64,000 nucleotides of DNA from Dactylonectria macrodidyma (lineage: Eukaryota > Ascomycota > Sordariomycetes > Hypocreales > Nectriaceae): positions 3,454,501 to 3,518,500 of the forward strand of contig JAGMUV010000002.1 in NCBI GenBank assembly GCA_020744425.1, written 5' to 3'. The position numbers and the translations under genes are program-made. The first letter of the stretch is position 1. Every line of letters starts with the position of its first letter. Below, piece by piece: positions 32,607-44,169 of this stretch. The notes beneath the pieces are model-generated. The model had not been told where the DNA came from. It made no database searches and was given only the letters and a program-made list of their open reading frames with translations.

Positions 32607-33848
32607 TCAAACCTCCCACTCCTCCTCGATCTCTTCCTCGGCCGGTTCATCCTTAGTGCTCAGCGCAGAGAACGATCCAAAGGTCGAGGCGGACTTGCCG
32701 GTCTGCGCACCCTGCTTGGGCTGAGCGGAGGGGCGGGACTGCAAGGGCTCGTCACCAGAGTCGACAGAAGAGTCAGTCTTGGGGTTCTTCTTGGACTTAG
32801 TCTTGGTCTTGACGGTGCTCCACTCGTCTTCGTCAGTCTTCAGCATCTCCATCTGCTCCTCCTCGGAGGGGAGAGATGAGATCCAGTTGCCTTGGGTGGG
32901 CTTGGCGGTAGTCGCCGGCTTGGCGGTGGTGGTTGCCGGCTCGAAGGTGTCCAGCGGTTGATGGATACCGTTAGTCCCAGAAGTCGGGGTCGCCTTGTTG
33001 CTGGGGGCACCCTGGGTCCACGAAGACTTGCTCCCATTGGCAGCCATGAATTGAGATCCGTCCTTTGCGGCCCGGCCCTCAGCGATGCGAGCGGTTCGTC
33101 GCTGCTTCTCTTCGAGCACCTTGCGGTCCTTCTCAGACTCCTCGCGTGCGAGCTTGGCGGCCTCGGCCTTCTTGCGGTTCTGACGCTGCTTCTTCGTCTC
33201 AACGGGCTCAGGTGCCTTGGCAGCCTTGGGCTTCTGCTGCTTAGGGGCAGTGTCGGTCAACCGCAGAACAGCGGGACGGGAGGCCGTAGCCTCAAGCATG
33301 TCAGAGACATCGCCTGCGACAGCAGGGCCAACCTCGGGGGAGGTGATAGGAGATTGGTCGTCGTCCGCATCGGCTCCAGTGGTGGAAGAGGGAGCCGATT
33401 CCTTCTCCTCAACGGCCACGTTGATCTTGTTGGCACGTGACTGCTTGACAGACTTCTCTCGCTGCTTTCCTCCCTCAGACTTAGAGGCGAACTTGGTGCC
33501 CGATTGTGCCTTGGCGAGCTGTTTGGCAAACTTGATGTTGTCAACATCGTCTGCCTTGTCCTGGGTGTTGCTCAACCAGGCGCTTTGCTCAGGAGCATCG
33601 CCACCAGCTTCAGGCTTGGGCGCCTTCTTGGAAGACTCCTGGGCCTCCGAAGCGAAAGTGTCCATGCGCTGCTTCTTTTTTTTCTTCTCCTCCTTGCGTG
33701 GCTCCGTCGGTAAGGCCTTGGCGGCCTTAGCCAGGGGAGCGCCAGCTCGCTTCTTGTTCTTTTGGGTCGAGACGTAGACCACATAGCCAAGACCAAGCAG
33801 AGCGGCGTAACCACCGATTGTGTAGAGGTAGCTCATGCTGTCCGCCAT
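32607..33848 (-). CDS. Lysine/alanine-rich single-pass membrane protein, unknown
   Basis: A single exon. I place the start at 33848 (MADSMSYLYTIGG), giving 413 residues; an in-frame Met 20 codons upstream (33908) lacks protein-like character. Residues 7-26 (YLYTIGGYAALLGLGYVVYV) form one membrane anchor. A strongly basic stretch follows (TQKNKKRAGAPLAK and KEEKKKKKQRMD), then KPEAGGDAPEQSAWLSNTQDKADDVDNIKFAKQLAKA. A long charged helix occupies about residues 210-270 (KKQRQNRKKAEAAKLAREESEKDRKVLEEKQRRTARIAEG). The C terminus is acidic (DEPAEEEIEEEWEV), with DEWSTVKTK just before it. The topology resembles ER-anchored cytosolic basic proteins such as ribosome-associated receptors, but that is only a resemblance of composition. 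Confidence 0.8.
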   Translation of the reverse strand: MADSMSYLYTIGGYAALLGLGYVVYVSTQKNKKRAGAPLAKAAKALPTEPRKEEKKKKKQRMDTFASEAQESSKKAPKPEAGGDAPEQSAWLSNTQDKADDVDNIKFAKQLAKAQSGTKFASKSEGGKQREKSVKQSRANKINVAVEEKESAPSSTTGADADDDQSPITSPEVGPAVAGDVSDMLEATASRPAVLRLTDTAPKQQKPKAAKAPEPVETKKQRQNRKKAEAAKLAREESEKDRKVLEEKQRRTARIAEGRAAKDGSQFMAANGSKSSWTQGAPSNKATPTSGTNGIHQPLDTFEPATTTAKPATTAKPTQGNWISSLPSEEEQMEMLKTDEDEWSTVKTKTKSKKNPKTDSSVDSGDEPLQSRPSAQPKQGAQTGKSASTFGSFSALSTKDEPAEEEIEEEWEV

Positions 33849-35573
33849 ATTGAATTCGTAGGAGATGATATGGGGGTGGGTCGTTGGGTCGCGTGGAGAT
33901 GATTCCACGTTCGTTGGCGAGGTCTAGGGGTAGGTGCGGATAGTCAAAGAAGGAGAGGCAGAACGGGTAATTGGTGAAGTGATCAAAGCCCGTTGGAGAG
34001 GAGGGTAGAGATTGGTCGAGGGTCGATCTGGTACTTCTTTGGGGAGAATTGATAAAGAGTTGAGGGTGGTGGTGGTTGGTGAGTTCACAGCTAACAAGGC
34101 TGAACTGTCGCACTCATGAGGCCAGATCGTCTGGAGTAAACGGGCCAACCGACGCAATTCAACAGGGATCCGTCGATGGCGCAACGACGGCAGAACGAAG
34201 ATAGGCGAGAGTGAAGGGACGAGGCGTGCTGACGAGGATGAAAAAGGGGGCAAAAGAGTTGGAAAAGGGACGAGAGAGGATGAGGTGTCGAGCTTGGCGC
34301 AAGGGTTGTAGAAGACACCAGGTGGCTTAATAGTTAAGGTCCCCCAAAGGTGTACGGTGGCCAGTCCTGTTGCGCAGCGTGAGGGAAGCAACGTCGCGGA
34401 TCAAGCAGACAAGTTGCAGGGAGTCGATGGATGGTTCGCTCACTGGTTCGCTGGCCAGGCACGCTGAAGCGGTAGCGGTGGGGCGCTGGCACTTCAGCGG
34501 AGATGCACGCGGCACGCCTAAGAGTCCTGGACGCCGCAGGTACCTTGCCTGCGGCTTCTAGCTTGCGAGGTACCGGGCTGGGCTGGGGGTGCTTGGGGCT
34601 TGGTGCTCTGGGGGGGGGGGGTTTGATTGCCAATCGAAGCGTGGGAAGCGTGGCTCTGGCAATCTTACTGGCACGTTGAGTGGTCCACCTTTGCGGTCAA
34701 TGTCAAATACCCGTACGAAGTAGACACCGTTATTTGGCGTGGCACTATTGGCGCGCTGGTGGGTTGCAAATGATGAGGGCCTGAAGTGATGATGGTGCGA
34801 GGGGAGAGTTGGCAAAGGTCGGCTCAGGCTGTGCTGTGTTCACTGCAATCAAGTAAGAACGATGCCCGTGGCAGCACAGAGGAGGCGCAAGGTACCTGCT
34901 AACGTAAGGCCAAATTCACAAAGTCAAATCCCCTAGAGGCTCAGGGGGCTCCAATGGAGTCCATTCCAAGGGGGGAGTGGTGTTTCTAAGCATAACAATA
35001 TGCGCCTAGGGGTGCGCAATAGGTACCTGCATTGTCTTTCTGTATCTGTACGCTGTTGTTTCTAATGTCGTAGTAATACATTGGTAGGTGGCGCAACAGA
35101 ATTACACTCGCTCTGCATTGCACCAGTCTACGCATGAGGTGTCATAGGCAGGTCACCTCTAGTTAATTGGTGGGTGGGTCGCAGCCGGTTGATTTTTTTT
35201 TTTCGCGACAATTCCTCGCCGATTCGACTTGCCCCTCCATGCGCTGCATTGTCTTGGCGGGGTTTCTTTTCCATGATCCCCCTCTTCTTGCACCTATTGT
35301 GCACCTATTGATGCCAGTCATCTCTTCCAAGTATGCAATTCTCTCCTTATTCCAACACCTATTTCCCCAATCCAAGCATCCCGCTGACAGTGCGCCTCGC
35401 TCAACGCAGACACAGCGTCGTCAAAAGCAAACTCCGTGGTGGGGTTAATCGCAGTCGCGCATCGATTCCCTCTTCGCTGCATTGTGAGTGAGCAAGATTC
35501 GGATGGAGATGGAAGTACGAGATTTTAACTGTTTGATTCAGAGTAAAGGCCTGCAGCCGAACAAGAACTCAAA
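33849..35573. other. Intergenic stretch between divergent genes
   Basis: 1.7 kb upstream of both the membrane-protein gene (minus) and the methylene-THF dehydrogenase gene (plus). ORFs here have no motifs. A run of 12 G lies at 34610-34621. Confidence 0.45.
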
Positions 35574-36713
35574 ATGGCTTCCCAAGAAATCCCCAAGACC
35601 TGCAAGGTCATCACTGCCGACACCATCGCCAAAAAGCTTCTCGCCGAAGTCAAGGAGACACTCGCCAAAGTCCAAGGGGATTCCCCCTCCGAACCTTCTC
35701 TGGCAGCCTTCCTCGCAAACGGCGACCCTGCTGCCGTCAAGTATGCCGAGTGGTCCAAGAAGACATGCGAAGAGAAGTGAGACAATCCTGCGGATCATTG
35801 CGCGATAACTGAGCGAATGCCTCCGCCTTGATACTAATGTATGCCACAGCGGCTTCAAGTTCGATCTCCGAAACGTCGACAAGGAGCTCCTCGAGGAGGA
35901 GATCATGAAGGCCAACGACGATGAGAATGTGGACGGCATGATCGTCTACTACCCCATCTTCCCGAAGAACCCCACCCACGACAAATACGTCCAGGAGACT
36001 GTCGAGCTGAGCAAGGACGTCGAGGGTCTCAAACACAAGCACCTTTACAACATGTACCACAACATCCGATTCCTCGATGCGCCCGAGAACCGCAAGAAAT
36101 CCATCCTACCCTGTACGCCTCTGGCTGTCGTCAAGATCCTCGAACACGTCCAAATCTACAACCCCATCCTCGCCGCTGGCAACCGCCTCTTTGGCAAGAC
36201 CATCACCGTCATCAACCGATCCGAGGTCAACGGGCGTCCCCTGGCAGCTCTTTTGGCCAACGACGGCGCCAACGTATACTCGGTGGATATTACTGGAGTC
36301 CAGCTGTTCACCCGTGGACAGGGCATCAAGCAGGTCCGCCACCAGGTTGAGGACAAGGAGGGCTGGGGTCTGGAGCAGTGCCTTCCCCTGAGCGATGTGG
36401 TTATTGGAGGTGTGCCATCAGAGTCTTTCAAGGTCCCCACCGACCTCATCCGAGATGGTGCTGTCTGCATCAACTTCTCTTCGTACAGGAACTTCGATGG
36501 GCCCGCCATCAAGGAGAAGGCCTCCATCTATGTTCCCTCTGTTGGCAAAGTGACAATTGCTATCCTGCTTCGAAATCTTGTGGTAAGCACATATTCTTCG
36601 CCTAACCAATAAACTCAAGACTAACTTGCCAGCGTCTGATTGCCAATCGACCGTCAAAGGACGAGTCTGACAAGAACGTCCAAGCCCGCAACGAGGCATT
36701 TTTGGATGATTAA
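35574..36713 (+). CDS. MTD1: NAD-dependent 5,10-methylenetetrahydrofolate dehydrogenase
   Basis: Three exons (35574-35776, 35850-36582, 36633-36713) give 338 residues. The enzyme oxidises 5,10-methylene-THF to methenyl-THF with NAD in the cytosol, feeding one-carbon units to purine synthesis. The folate-dehydrogenase family is shown by VDGMIVYYPIFPKNPT (the substrate region), ILPCTPLAVVKILEH (the PCTP motif) and ITVINRSEVNGRPLAALLANDGA (the nucleotide-binding region). The IGGVPSESFKVPTDLIRDGAVCINF stretch and VPSVGKVTIAILLRNL complete the Rossmann fold. The Asp-rich spacing and IFPKNP sequence follow the monofunctional yeast Mtd1 type rather than bifunctional FolD. The second intron separates a short 26-residue C-terminal end. 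Confidence 0.95.
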
Positions 36714-37714
36714 GTGCTGTCAAAATTGAGAAGCACAATACGTGAGGCATGGCCTGTTCAACCGCCACTACCTCAACTCTTGAATTGATGATACCTGGGG
36801 ACCACCTGTTGGGTTAGACAAAATAAGTTAAAAATATACATAAATGATTGGGACTTTGCATTTAGACAACAGAGACGAGGATAAAATGGGTTCTTCAGGA
36901 GTCACTAAATAGACGAGAATAGACAGCATGGGTATAGAAGGACTTGACATCTGAGAAATATCAGAACGCCGGAGCATTGGGCTCCAACATCGCAAGCTGT
37001 AAGGGACTCGATGCCAGGGCCAGAGAAATAAGTCCAGGTTTCCTAATGCTTATACACCACAGCTTTTCTCGAATTGGAACTCAGTTGTGTTGGTATTGTA
37101 AGAGAATACAACCCAAGTTGTGGTATTTTTAGCGTTCACATCACCCGCTGCTAAGGGCCTTGCAGTATCGTCGACAAGGTTTCTATCCAAAGTTCTTGCG
37201 ATTCCTGACAGCCATTTGGCCCATGTCACAATGATGAATAGCGGTCAAGTCTCAATTTTCATCTCGATTGTGCCCAACTTTTAACAACCATAGTCAATCA
37301 CGCCCTTGCTGCCTAGTGTGTCGGCGCACTCCGAAGTCAAGATCGTCGGAGTTGTCCTCCTTGAGAGTGAGGGGCTTATCTCATCAAGGTTGAACCCCAC
37401 CTTGCTTTGCACGTCGCTCAAGTACGGAGAGGGGAAAACGCCAAGACACTTGTCGACTTTATCTCAACTCGTCAAAATCTCACGGTATTCTTAAAGAGGA
37501 AGCTGGTCGTCCAATTTTGCTGAGAAACATCTAGCTTCTCTAATTTTGCATCTCTGTGCTACCTTTTTCTCTCTTTGCTGCTCCTGCTTACTCCCTCAAA
37601 CCCATTAGCGGCCCAGCGTTACACGGTGCTCTCGCATTGCTTCACTCGGTAGCGGTTTGTGCAACATCTCTATATCGAATCTATACTATCGACAACGCGC
37701 GCCTCCACTTCAAG
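36714..37714. other. Intergenic stretch, no gene seen
   Basis: Contains the 3' UTR of the dehydrogenase gene and the promoter of the nucleoside hydrolase. Short ORFs of 60-130 codons have no motifs. The ORF running from 37556 into the next gene uses its first exon and then reads into its intron. Confidence 0.45.
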
Positions 37715-39193
37715 ATGGCTCCCCAGCACAAAATCATCATCGACACGGATCCAGGTATGATGTTTGACCACGATACGTGTTTCTTTCCGGCATCTTCTAA
37801 CTGTTTTCAAGGTGTCGACGATGTCCTGGCTATGCTCCTGGCCCTCAGCGCCGCCCCGGAGGAGCTTGATATCGCCATGATCTCGGTGACATATGGCAAC
37901 GTCCCACTGACCAGGTATGTATTGTACTTTGTATATTGCATACTATGACTGGAAACTCATCACGCTCGCAGCACCCTCCACAACGTGGTTTCTCTCTTCC
38001 ACGTTCTTGGCAAGGAACTCGAGTGGAGGAAGTCAAATGGAAAGCCCGAAGGCTACGGGGCAATGAAGACGAGCAAGCCCATTGTGGCCGTTGGGCCTGA
38101 GCATCCTCTCTGTGATGAGGAGCTGATGGCTGACTATTTCCGTAAGTCATATTCGTCCTATCCTAACAGTCTCAACTGACATGAATCTCTTCTTCTTTTA
38201 GACGGGATTGATGGTCTTCATAATGTTCACGAGGCCCATCCGCACTTCAGCCCTGCGGATACTTGGGCGAACCTGTTCAAGGATGGTGACAACTCGGTCA
38301 GCCCTGAAGACTTCTCCCCCTACTTCACGCCATCCAAGATCCCGGCCCACCTGGAAATTCTCCGCCTTCTCAAGGAGAACCCAGCTGACACCATCTCCAT
38401 CCTGGCTCTCGGGCCTTTGACGACCGTCGCTCTCGCGGCTGCCGAAGACCCCGAGACGTTCCTTCGAATCAAGGAACTCGTTGTCATGGGCGGAGCTGTG
38501 CATTGCGAGGGCAACGCGACACCTGTTGCTGAATTTAACTGCTACGCCGACGCCGTTGCAGCTGCCCGAGTATATGCCCTCACTTCTTTCAACCCCTCGT
38601 CCACTATGCCCCCGGTTCCCCAGGAGCTCTCGACCCTGTCCCCGTATCCCGCCAAGCTCCCTCGCCAGCTCAAGCTGACGCTCGCTCCTCTTGACATCAC
38701 CACTCCCCACGTCATCCCCAAGACCTATTTCACAGAGAACATCAAGGCACATGTTGATGCCGGCAGCCCCCTTGCCATTTGGTCCTCGCACTTCCTCAAC
38801 GGCGCTTTCGGTAAAATCGAGGACATTTTGGGAGATGGGCAGGAACCAGAGCTCTCGCTGCACGACCCTCTGACTGTTTGGTACATGTTGACCCATGACG
38901 ACCCCAAGTGGAAGACGCCTGCGAAGCTAGAGGATATCCGTGTTGAGACCTCTGGTCAGTGGACTCGCGGCATGCACGTCATCGACAACAGACTTAGGGC
39001 CAAGCCCGCCGAGGGCGCCATAGCCCTGACCGAGAACCCCGACGACGATCCTGAGTTCGTAACCCTGGACCAGGTTCCCGGTGATGAGATGGCGTGGTTG
39101 AGCGTCCGCAAGGGAAACCGAATCAACCGACTCGTTGAGTCTCCAGGCGAAGAAATCTTCAAGGAAGTTCTAATGAAGAGGGTTTTTGAATGA
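37715..39193 (+). CDS. Inosine-uridine preferring nucleoside hydrolase family enzyme
   Basis: Four exons (37715-37754, 37812-37914, 37972-38141, 38202-39193) give 434 residues. The exons rebuild the diagnostic calcium-binding start IIIDTDPGVDDVLAMLLAL, which is broken by intron 1 in the glycine codon. The second half of the fingerprint includes ISVTYGNVPLTSTLHNV, ISILALGPLTTVALAAAEDP, LVVMGGAVHCEGNATPVAEFNCYADA and the C-terminal Asp in LSLHDPLTVWY. Such enzymes split ribonucleosides into base and ribose for salvage. At 434 residues it is longer than protozoan and bacterial members (about 310), with extra segments around ELEWRKSNGKPEGYGAMK and near the C terminus, as is usual for the fungal branch. 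The preferred nucleoside cannot be read from the sequence. No signal peptide is seen. Confidence 0.94.
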
Positions 39194-39432
39194 GTGTGCA
39201 GTCACTTGGGACGCCAGTCACATTAGCATAGAAGCTTGGGTTAGGCGTAGTGAATTCATCGAACGGGTACATACCCTTGAAAATGCCAAATAGATTGTCT
39301 AGAACTCCTTTCAGAAACGCCGTGATGTCTGCCAATCCCACCTAAGAGGAGATCTTAACGAATCTCGATAGTGAATGCCATGCCTCGTAAACGAAAAATA
39401 CAAAACCATGGGGAGAATGCTGGTCGATTCCC

Positions 39433-39872
39433 TCATACGTGTTTTATGCCTCCAATCGCCGAACCCTTGACTTCCGTCCAGTTGATACTGTCGTCGAGCG
39501 CCTCGTCGACGAGGCCAATCGAGCAAACGTTGTCTCCGCGCACGAGGTACAGGCCGAGCGGCACTTGGGCTGAAGGCTCGGGGTCGTCGGTCGTGCGAAT
39601 GATTCTCTCGGTGGCACCGTTCAGAACCTTTGCGAAGGAGACAATGCGGTCAGTATGGAGCGTGTCTCTGGCGAGGAGCTTCCGTGGAGCTGGGGCAAAC
39701 ATACCAGGTTCGTGCTCTGGTCGCAGGCAGCCAGTGTGCCGACGAGGATGCGAGAGTCAGCCGTGACGATCAAGACCTTCTCTAGAGCGCGGGGTTGTGG
39801 TCAGCGGGTGCGTCTCGGGCTTAGATGCGGAGGGTTGGCTTTACTGTTCAGGAATCCTCCGAGCGTCGCCAT
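39433..39872 (-). CDS. LSM8: U6 snRNA-associated Sm-like protein LSm8
   Basis: Three exons on the minus strand (39872-39845, 39781-39705, 39627-39433) give 99 residues. Exon 1 codes for only nine residues (MATLGGFLN). The join rebuilds NKKVLIVTADSRILVGTLAACDQSTNLVL (Sm1, with the D-Q-x-x-N of the Sm fold), then ERIIRTTDDPE and GLYLVRGDNVCSIGLVDE (Sm2, RGDNV). MATLGGFLNKKV at the N terminus is a hallmark of LSm8. LSm8 defines the nuclear LSm2-8 ring that binds U6 snRNA; LSm1 takes its place in the cytoplasmic ring. The 3' end faces the nucleoside hydrolase with 239 bp between. Confidence is high because the three exons close in frame and give an uninterrupted Sm domain. Confidence 0.95.
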
Positions 39873-41035
39873 GATGTCGTCGTAGCAGCGCGGATACTAC
39901 ACCGCACCGTATATAGCTGTAGGTGTTCCAGGGTGCGCGGATAGGGACCTATTTTCAGTTCGCAACGGGTAGGCTTTTGGTAACGGAGAACGGTTTGCGT
40001 CTGGATGTTGGGTTGCTCGTCGCTGAGGCGGGCGCTGGCAGATGCACGTTTTGGAGGAGCTGGTGCAGGACCCGCGCTAGGCCTGTTTGGGTGCCTCGAG
40101 GTTTGACATCACACAGAGATTTCGAGCTTCATGGCCAGGCAAAGATATAAGGGTGTACGGATAGGTGCTTGGTATTCTGAGCGATCTTGTATATTGGTTT
40201 CTGTGTCCCTCGAATACCTTGTCTCCCCTACGGACTAGCTGAAGAGCCACATGCACAAGTACGCAACCCATTAGAAAAGTGAGGTTGTGTCGGAGTTGAC
40301 CATGTTGAAAGTCATTCGTGATCCTCCTAATGCCAGGAGGATTCCCGCCCGGTACATTAACTGTCCACCGGATACAATTCTTCGAGCTCCGCAATACGTC
40401 TCAGACGCCTAAACACCACGAGAGCACGACTGTGAGGCACGCCCAGCTAAGTAAACAGAGTGTGGTGTTCCTGCAAAAGCGATTCGAACTACCCTAGAGC
40501 TAGGATGCAGAAAAGGAAAGCTTGCCGACATTCGGTCCACCAGAACCCAGACAGACATGATCTCAATAACATAGAACAAACCGAATATTCGGGCGGTGAG
40601 TGAAAACCGCTGCACACTACTGAGGGGGTCATAAAGCTCTGGAAATGGACAATAGATCCAAGAGAATCTGTCGCGCACGGTGCGCACAGAATTTGCTAGT
40701 GGATGGAGTTGGCACATGCAGTTCACGTCTACAGAACTTCGTTTTAGGTGCTAAAGAAAGCATCCCCAAGAGACAATAGTGTCGGCCGTTTTGATGGACC
40801 TCGACATCCACCTAATCCAGGATGTCGCGGTGAGTAAAGGGTCTATGTTTATCTTCCTTGCACAAAAATAGAAATAGACCACGGAGCGTGATGGTAGATT
40901 TCAGAGTGAGTCAAGGTGTGTTGGTTTGGGTTGATTCTTGGATCACGGAGCACTGCCTGGAAAGCAGGCCAAGGGAATGGACCATCTTCCTCACAACCCG
41001 GGCAAGCCCGAGAAGCAATGAAAATGTGAGCTCAG
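39873..41035. other. Intergenic stretch between LSM8 and U2
   Basis: No protein gene is seen. A motif resembling a tRNA T-loop in reverse (gcgattcgaacta, 40479-40491) lacks matching arms and was rejected. The left end is the LSM8 promoter; the right end is the U2 3' flank. Confidence 0.4.
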
Positions 41036-41226
41036 TGAAGTTCGCGTCGCCTGGAGGCAGTGTAATACCAGGGACACTGTGGGGGGAATCATGTGCAAGC
41101 ACAGAGGAAACCTCCCGAGGACCAAAAATAGGAATAATCACGATTGATCTCCTTAGAGATCTTTCAGAGATTAAACTGAAAAGAACAGATACTACACTTG
41201 ATCTAAGCCAAAAGGCAAAGAGAGCT
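41036..41226 (-). ncRNA. U2: U2 spliceosomal snRNA
   Basis: Read on the minus strand, the segment starts with a 5' region containing CTCTTTGCCTTTTGGCTTAG and ATCAAGTGTAGTATCTG. The branch-site recognition element GTAGTA lies at 41195-41190. Stem-loop IIa follows (TTTCAGTTTAATCTCTGAAA), then IIb as a perfect hairpin (GATCTC-TAAG-GAGATC, 41161-41146). The Sm site is ATTTTTGG (41129-41122). Stem-loop IV is CCTGG-loop-CCAGG at 41072-41050 with the conserved TATTACACTGC core. U2 pairs with the intron branch point in the spliceosome. The ends are approximate: the 5' end is set at the AGCTCTC before the conserved stem I, the 3' end a few bases beyond stem IV. The resulting length of about 190 nt is normal for U2. 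Confidence 0.95.
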
Positions 41227-41273
41227 AAGGAGAAAGGAAAGAAAAATTCAAAAGATGCAGCGGGCGAGCGAGA

Positions 41274-41281
41274 TTTTTATA
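41274..41281 (-). promoter_or_regulatory. U2: Possible TATA box of the U2 gene
   Basis: TATAAAAA on the minus strand lies about 48 nt upstream of the proposed U2 5' end. This spacing is longer than in mRNA genes of animals but fits fungal Pol II snRNA genes. Position alone is the evidence. Confidence 0.5.
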
Positions 41282-41759
41282 GTGGATTTCTAGGCGGTGA
41301 GTGGGGCAAGCGGCAGAATTTGTCTGGTGCCAAACCTGAGGCTTCACTTTGAAGATGGAACCTCAGGTTCAACCACGGCAGGAGCCTAAAGGGGCCCCAT
41401 TTTGGGTCCAATTGTTTGCATCGGATCCTGAAGTTGGCGCAAGTTGTGCACGAAAAACGGGTCTTGAAAAGTATCTACGTGGTGCTCTTCACGGCCAATC
41501 TACAAGCGGGCGTACCCTCTCATGTCTCTCCTCACGCTTGGCATCATCTGTTTGTCTCTAGGCACTCTGTCATTTTTTTCCCCATGGAATACTATCTCGA
41601 ACGCTTTGTGGCCCTCACTCGATCAATTGCATCGAACACGGAAGAAAGGGCGGTTCTGACTTGGTTGAGTTGCCTTGCGGCCGTATGCTTGAAGACATTT
41701 ACCAACCTATGTGTCCCTAATATGTACGGACTCCATGCGCCTACAATTTATTACAATGA
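41282..41759. other. Intergenic stretch, no gene seen
   Basis: Upstream flank of U2 on the left, 3' end of the pseudokinase gene on the right. No gene-like ORF. Confidence 0.4.
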
Positions 41760-43649
41760 TCAAATCACGATATCGTTCAGTCGCTCCAAAATGACTTCGT
41801 AATAGCGCACACCCAGAAGGATGCCGTCCGGATCGGCTGCTGCCTGCTGTGCCGCGTCACCGCCAAAATCCTCGTTCCCATCGTCTAGGCACGTCAGGCA
41901 GGACAGCACAACCTTGGTATATCTCTCGCCCATCGTCTGCGGGAGTTTGGTCCTCGCCAAATGTTCCATATAATCCTTGGCCTCGAAGCCCAAGGCCATC
42001 GATCCATTACTGCGACGACCAGGGCGCATTGACTGTGCTGTGAATTCACGAACGGGTCCGCCAGGACTGGGTGTGGTGTCGGATGGATACTCCACAAATG
42101 ACTCCCAGAGACCAATTTCGAGCAGGCAGACGCCCAGGCTGTAGATATCGTGCTGCATGCGGTATGTGTCCTCGGGGTAATCTCCTTGGCGGCTGGGGTG
42201 GCGATATAGGTTCTGGTGCCAGGCACTGTCGCCCATAAGAACCGTGGCACCATCGGCGGATCGAAAGCGATCAAATCCCACGAGGAAAGTCGCACTACGT
42301 GACGACTCGATATCTTCAAGAAGGAGGACAGACTCTGGGCTGATGCTCTTGTGGACAAAGTTAAAGGTATGGACATAACTGATCGACTTCGCTAGTTGCT
42401 GCGCGATACGAATTCGGCGCGTGATGGAGAAGGCGGAAGCGGTCCCGCCAGGGTAAAGGAGGAAGACCTGACGTAAACTTTGGGGAATCTCCAGCCCGTC
42501 TGGGATGCGGAAGAAGAGGTCAAAGGAGTGGATATAAGAAGGCTGGCGGGGATCAGTGATTCGCATGGCGCCTTTGCAGTTGAGGAGGCCAAAGGTCAGC
42601 GGATCGGCGCAGGAAAGCTTCTGTGCCAACTCGCGAACGTCGTTTGTCATGGCCTCACGGGCCCCTGGCCTGCAGGCCAAAGAATCGACGATGAACCATT
42701 GATCGCTGGAGCCACGTCGACGTGCGGCCTTTGCCTTCGAGTACGGTATGGGCGTGAAATCAAAGACCGCGGGTGGGAGAAAGATTGAGCTTCGAGGGCC
42801 GCCTGGACGGAGGACAGTTCTAATTCCGCCGGCCAAGGAGAGCGGAGAGGATGTTTGTAGCAGGCCCGTGGCCAAGGCCGCATTCGGACGGCTTGATTGG
42901 GGTTGCTGATTTTGGCTTGAATTGCGTCTTTCATGTCCAAAAGGAGACGGAGGGGGAGCTGGAGAAACGGGCCGAGGGGATACGGGTCGTGGAGATACGG
43001 GTCGCGATGATGGCCCTGGCCGGACTGCAAGGTGATGTTGGGGTGTCTTTGGATGTCGCTGCGCGGACGCAAGGAGTTGGTTGTCGATGGCTGGATCCGC
43101 AATGCGCATGATGAGGAACCATGATGGATCGAAGCGCCGCTGCCACTCTTCCATGTCCCGAATCACGTCGTCTAGGGCATCTTTGACCCACGCATACTTG
43201 CCTCGTCGAACACCCATGGAGAAGCCGAAGAAACCCTCCCTCAGCTCGCCGCCGTACTTCTTTTTCTTTGCAAGAACCCCATTGATCTTGGAGACTGCGA
43301 CCTCGAGCTTGGTTGCCAGGATGCCGAGGACATTGTCCAAGACGCGGTGATGCTCAGGGTCAAGGATGGGGCCTAGCGGTTGGATGAAGTCGGTTTGGAT
43401 CCGTGTCCGAGTCCAACTATTTTCCACGATGGCAATGCGCTCTGCGACCTCTTCGTTGGCGGCCTTGTAGTTGCCGCACGTCTCGACTATGAATGCTATG
43501 AGCCTAGGTGAGAGCACAGTGTGATCAGCAACTTCTCCTCATGGTGGGCGGTTTGGAGGGCGGGGCAATGAGGGCGGGGAGAGACCAAGCCCAGTCAGTA
43601 AGTACCTTGCGCAAAGCTCAACAGCGGATATGGCGTTTCCGAGATCCAT
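41760..43649 (-). CDS. HeLo-like N-terminal domain fused to a predicted pseudokinase
   Basis: Two exons (43649-43606, 43503-41760) give 595 residues. Exon 1 codes for MDLGNAISAVELCA. The N-terminal 140 residues (LIAFIVETCGNYKAANEEVAERIAIVE, then SWFLIMRIADPAID) look like the helical HeLo-like domains found at the start of many fungal incompatibility and cell-death proteins. A Pro/Ser-rich linker follows (about residues 165-235), with repeated RPVSP. From about residue 360 the fold is protein-kinase-like: RIAQQLAKSISYVHTFNFVHKSISPESVLLLED stands where an active kinase has HRDLKPEN. VGFDRF takes the place of DFG, and MQHDIYSLGVCLLEIGLWE is the alpha-F helix. Loss of the catalytic Asp and of the metal-binding DFG Asp points to a pseudokinase. 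The gene is divergent from the active-looking kinase at 44170. Confidence 0.87.
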
Positions 43650-44169
43650 GTTGCGACTCTCGAAGATATAAATTGCTACAGTGGCTCGAGTGAGAATAGA
43701 CGACAGGTTTTATGAACCTGGTGCCCGATTCGGAGCGAGGCAGACTTGGGAGGGAGCCACAGCCGCAGGCATCTTTTTCGCCTTAATCAATTATGCCACC
43801 AACTCGGAAGTGGAGACGCTGCTCCTCGCTCCAGGCCATTCACCACTGATGGGGCCTGTTTCTGAACGCCTTGTGCGGCTGAGTCGCTATGGTAGAAGGG
43901 GATGCGGACGTTACCGCGTGGCTGATTGCAGACCGTTTGGGGGCCATGAGTCTTATGCCCTCTCTCTTACGCTGCCTGCGAATCTTCACCTTCATGACCT
44001 TGTTCCAGTTTCGAGCTTCATCGCGGGAGCTGTGGCGAGAGTCAATCCCAAGCTCTCACTAAAGATGCTCAAAGATACCACCCGTCTCTTGGAATTGCAT
44101 CTAACTATCATAGCACACAACTGCCAGTCTTAGCTTCGGTTCAGGTGGAGACGGCTGACGGCGGCTATC
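43650..44169. promoter_or_regulatory. Shared 520-bp upstream region of two kinase-like genes
   Basis: The start codons of the pseudokinase (minus) and the WW-kinase (plus) are only 520 bp apart, so this stretch holds both promoters. A 150-codon ORF at 43681-44133 lies here but has no motifs; I treat it as chance. Confidence 0.5.

Noticed and set aside
40440..40560. Possible tRNA (T-loop-like gattcgaac in reverse)
   Set aside because: The bases around it do not pair into a T stem and no acceptor or anticodon arm can be drawn.
43681..44133. 150-codon ORF between the two kinase-like genes
   Set aside because: No motifs, and the space is needed for two promoters.
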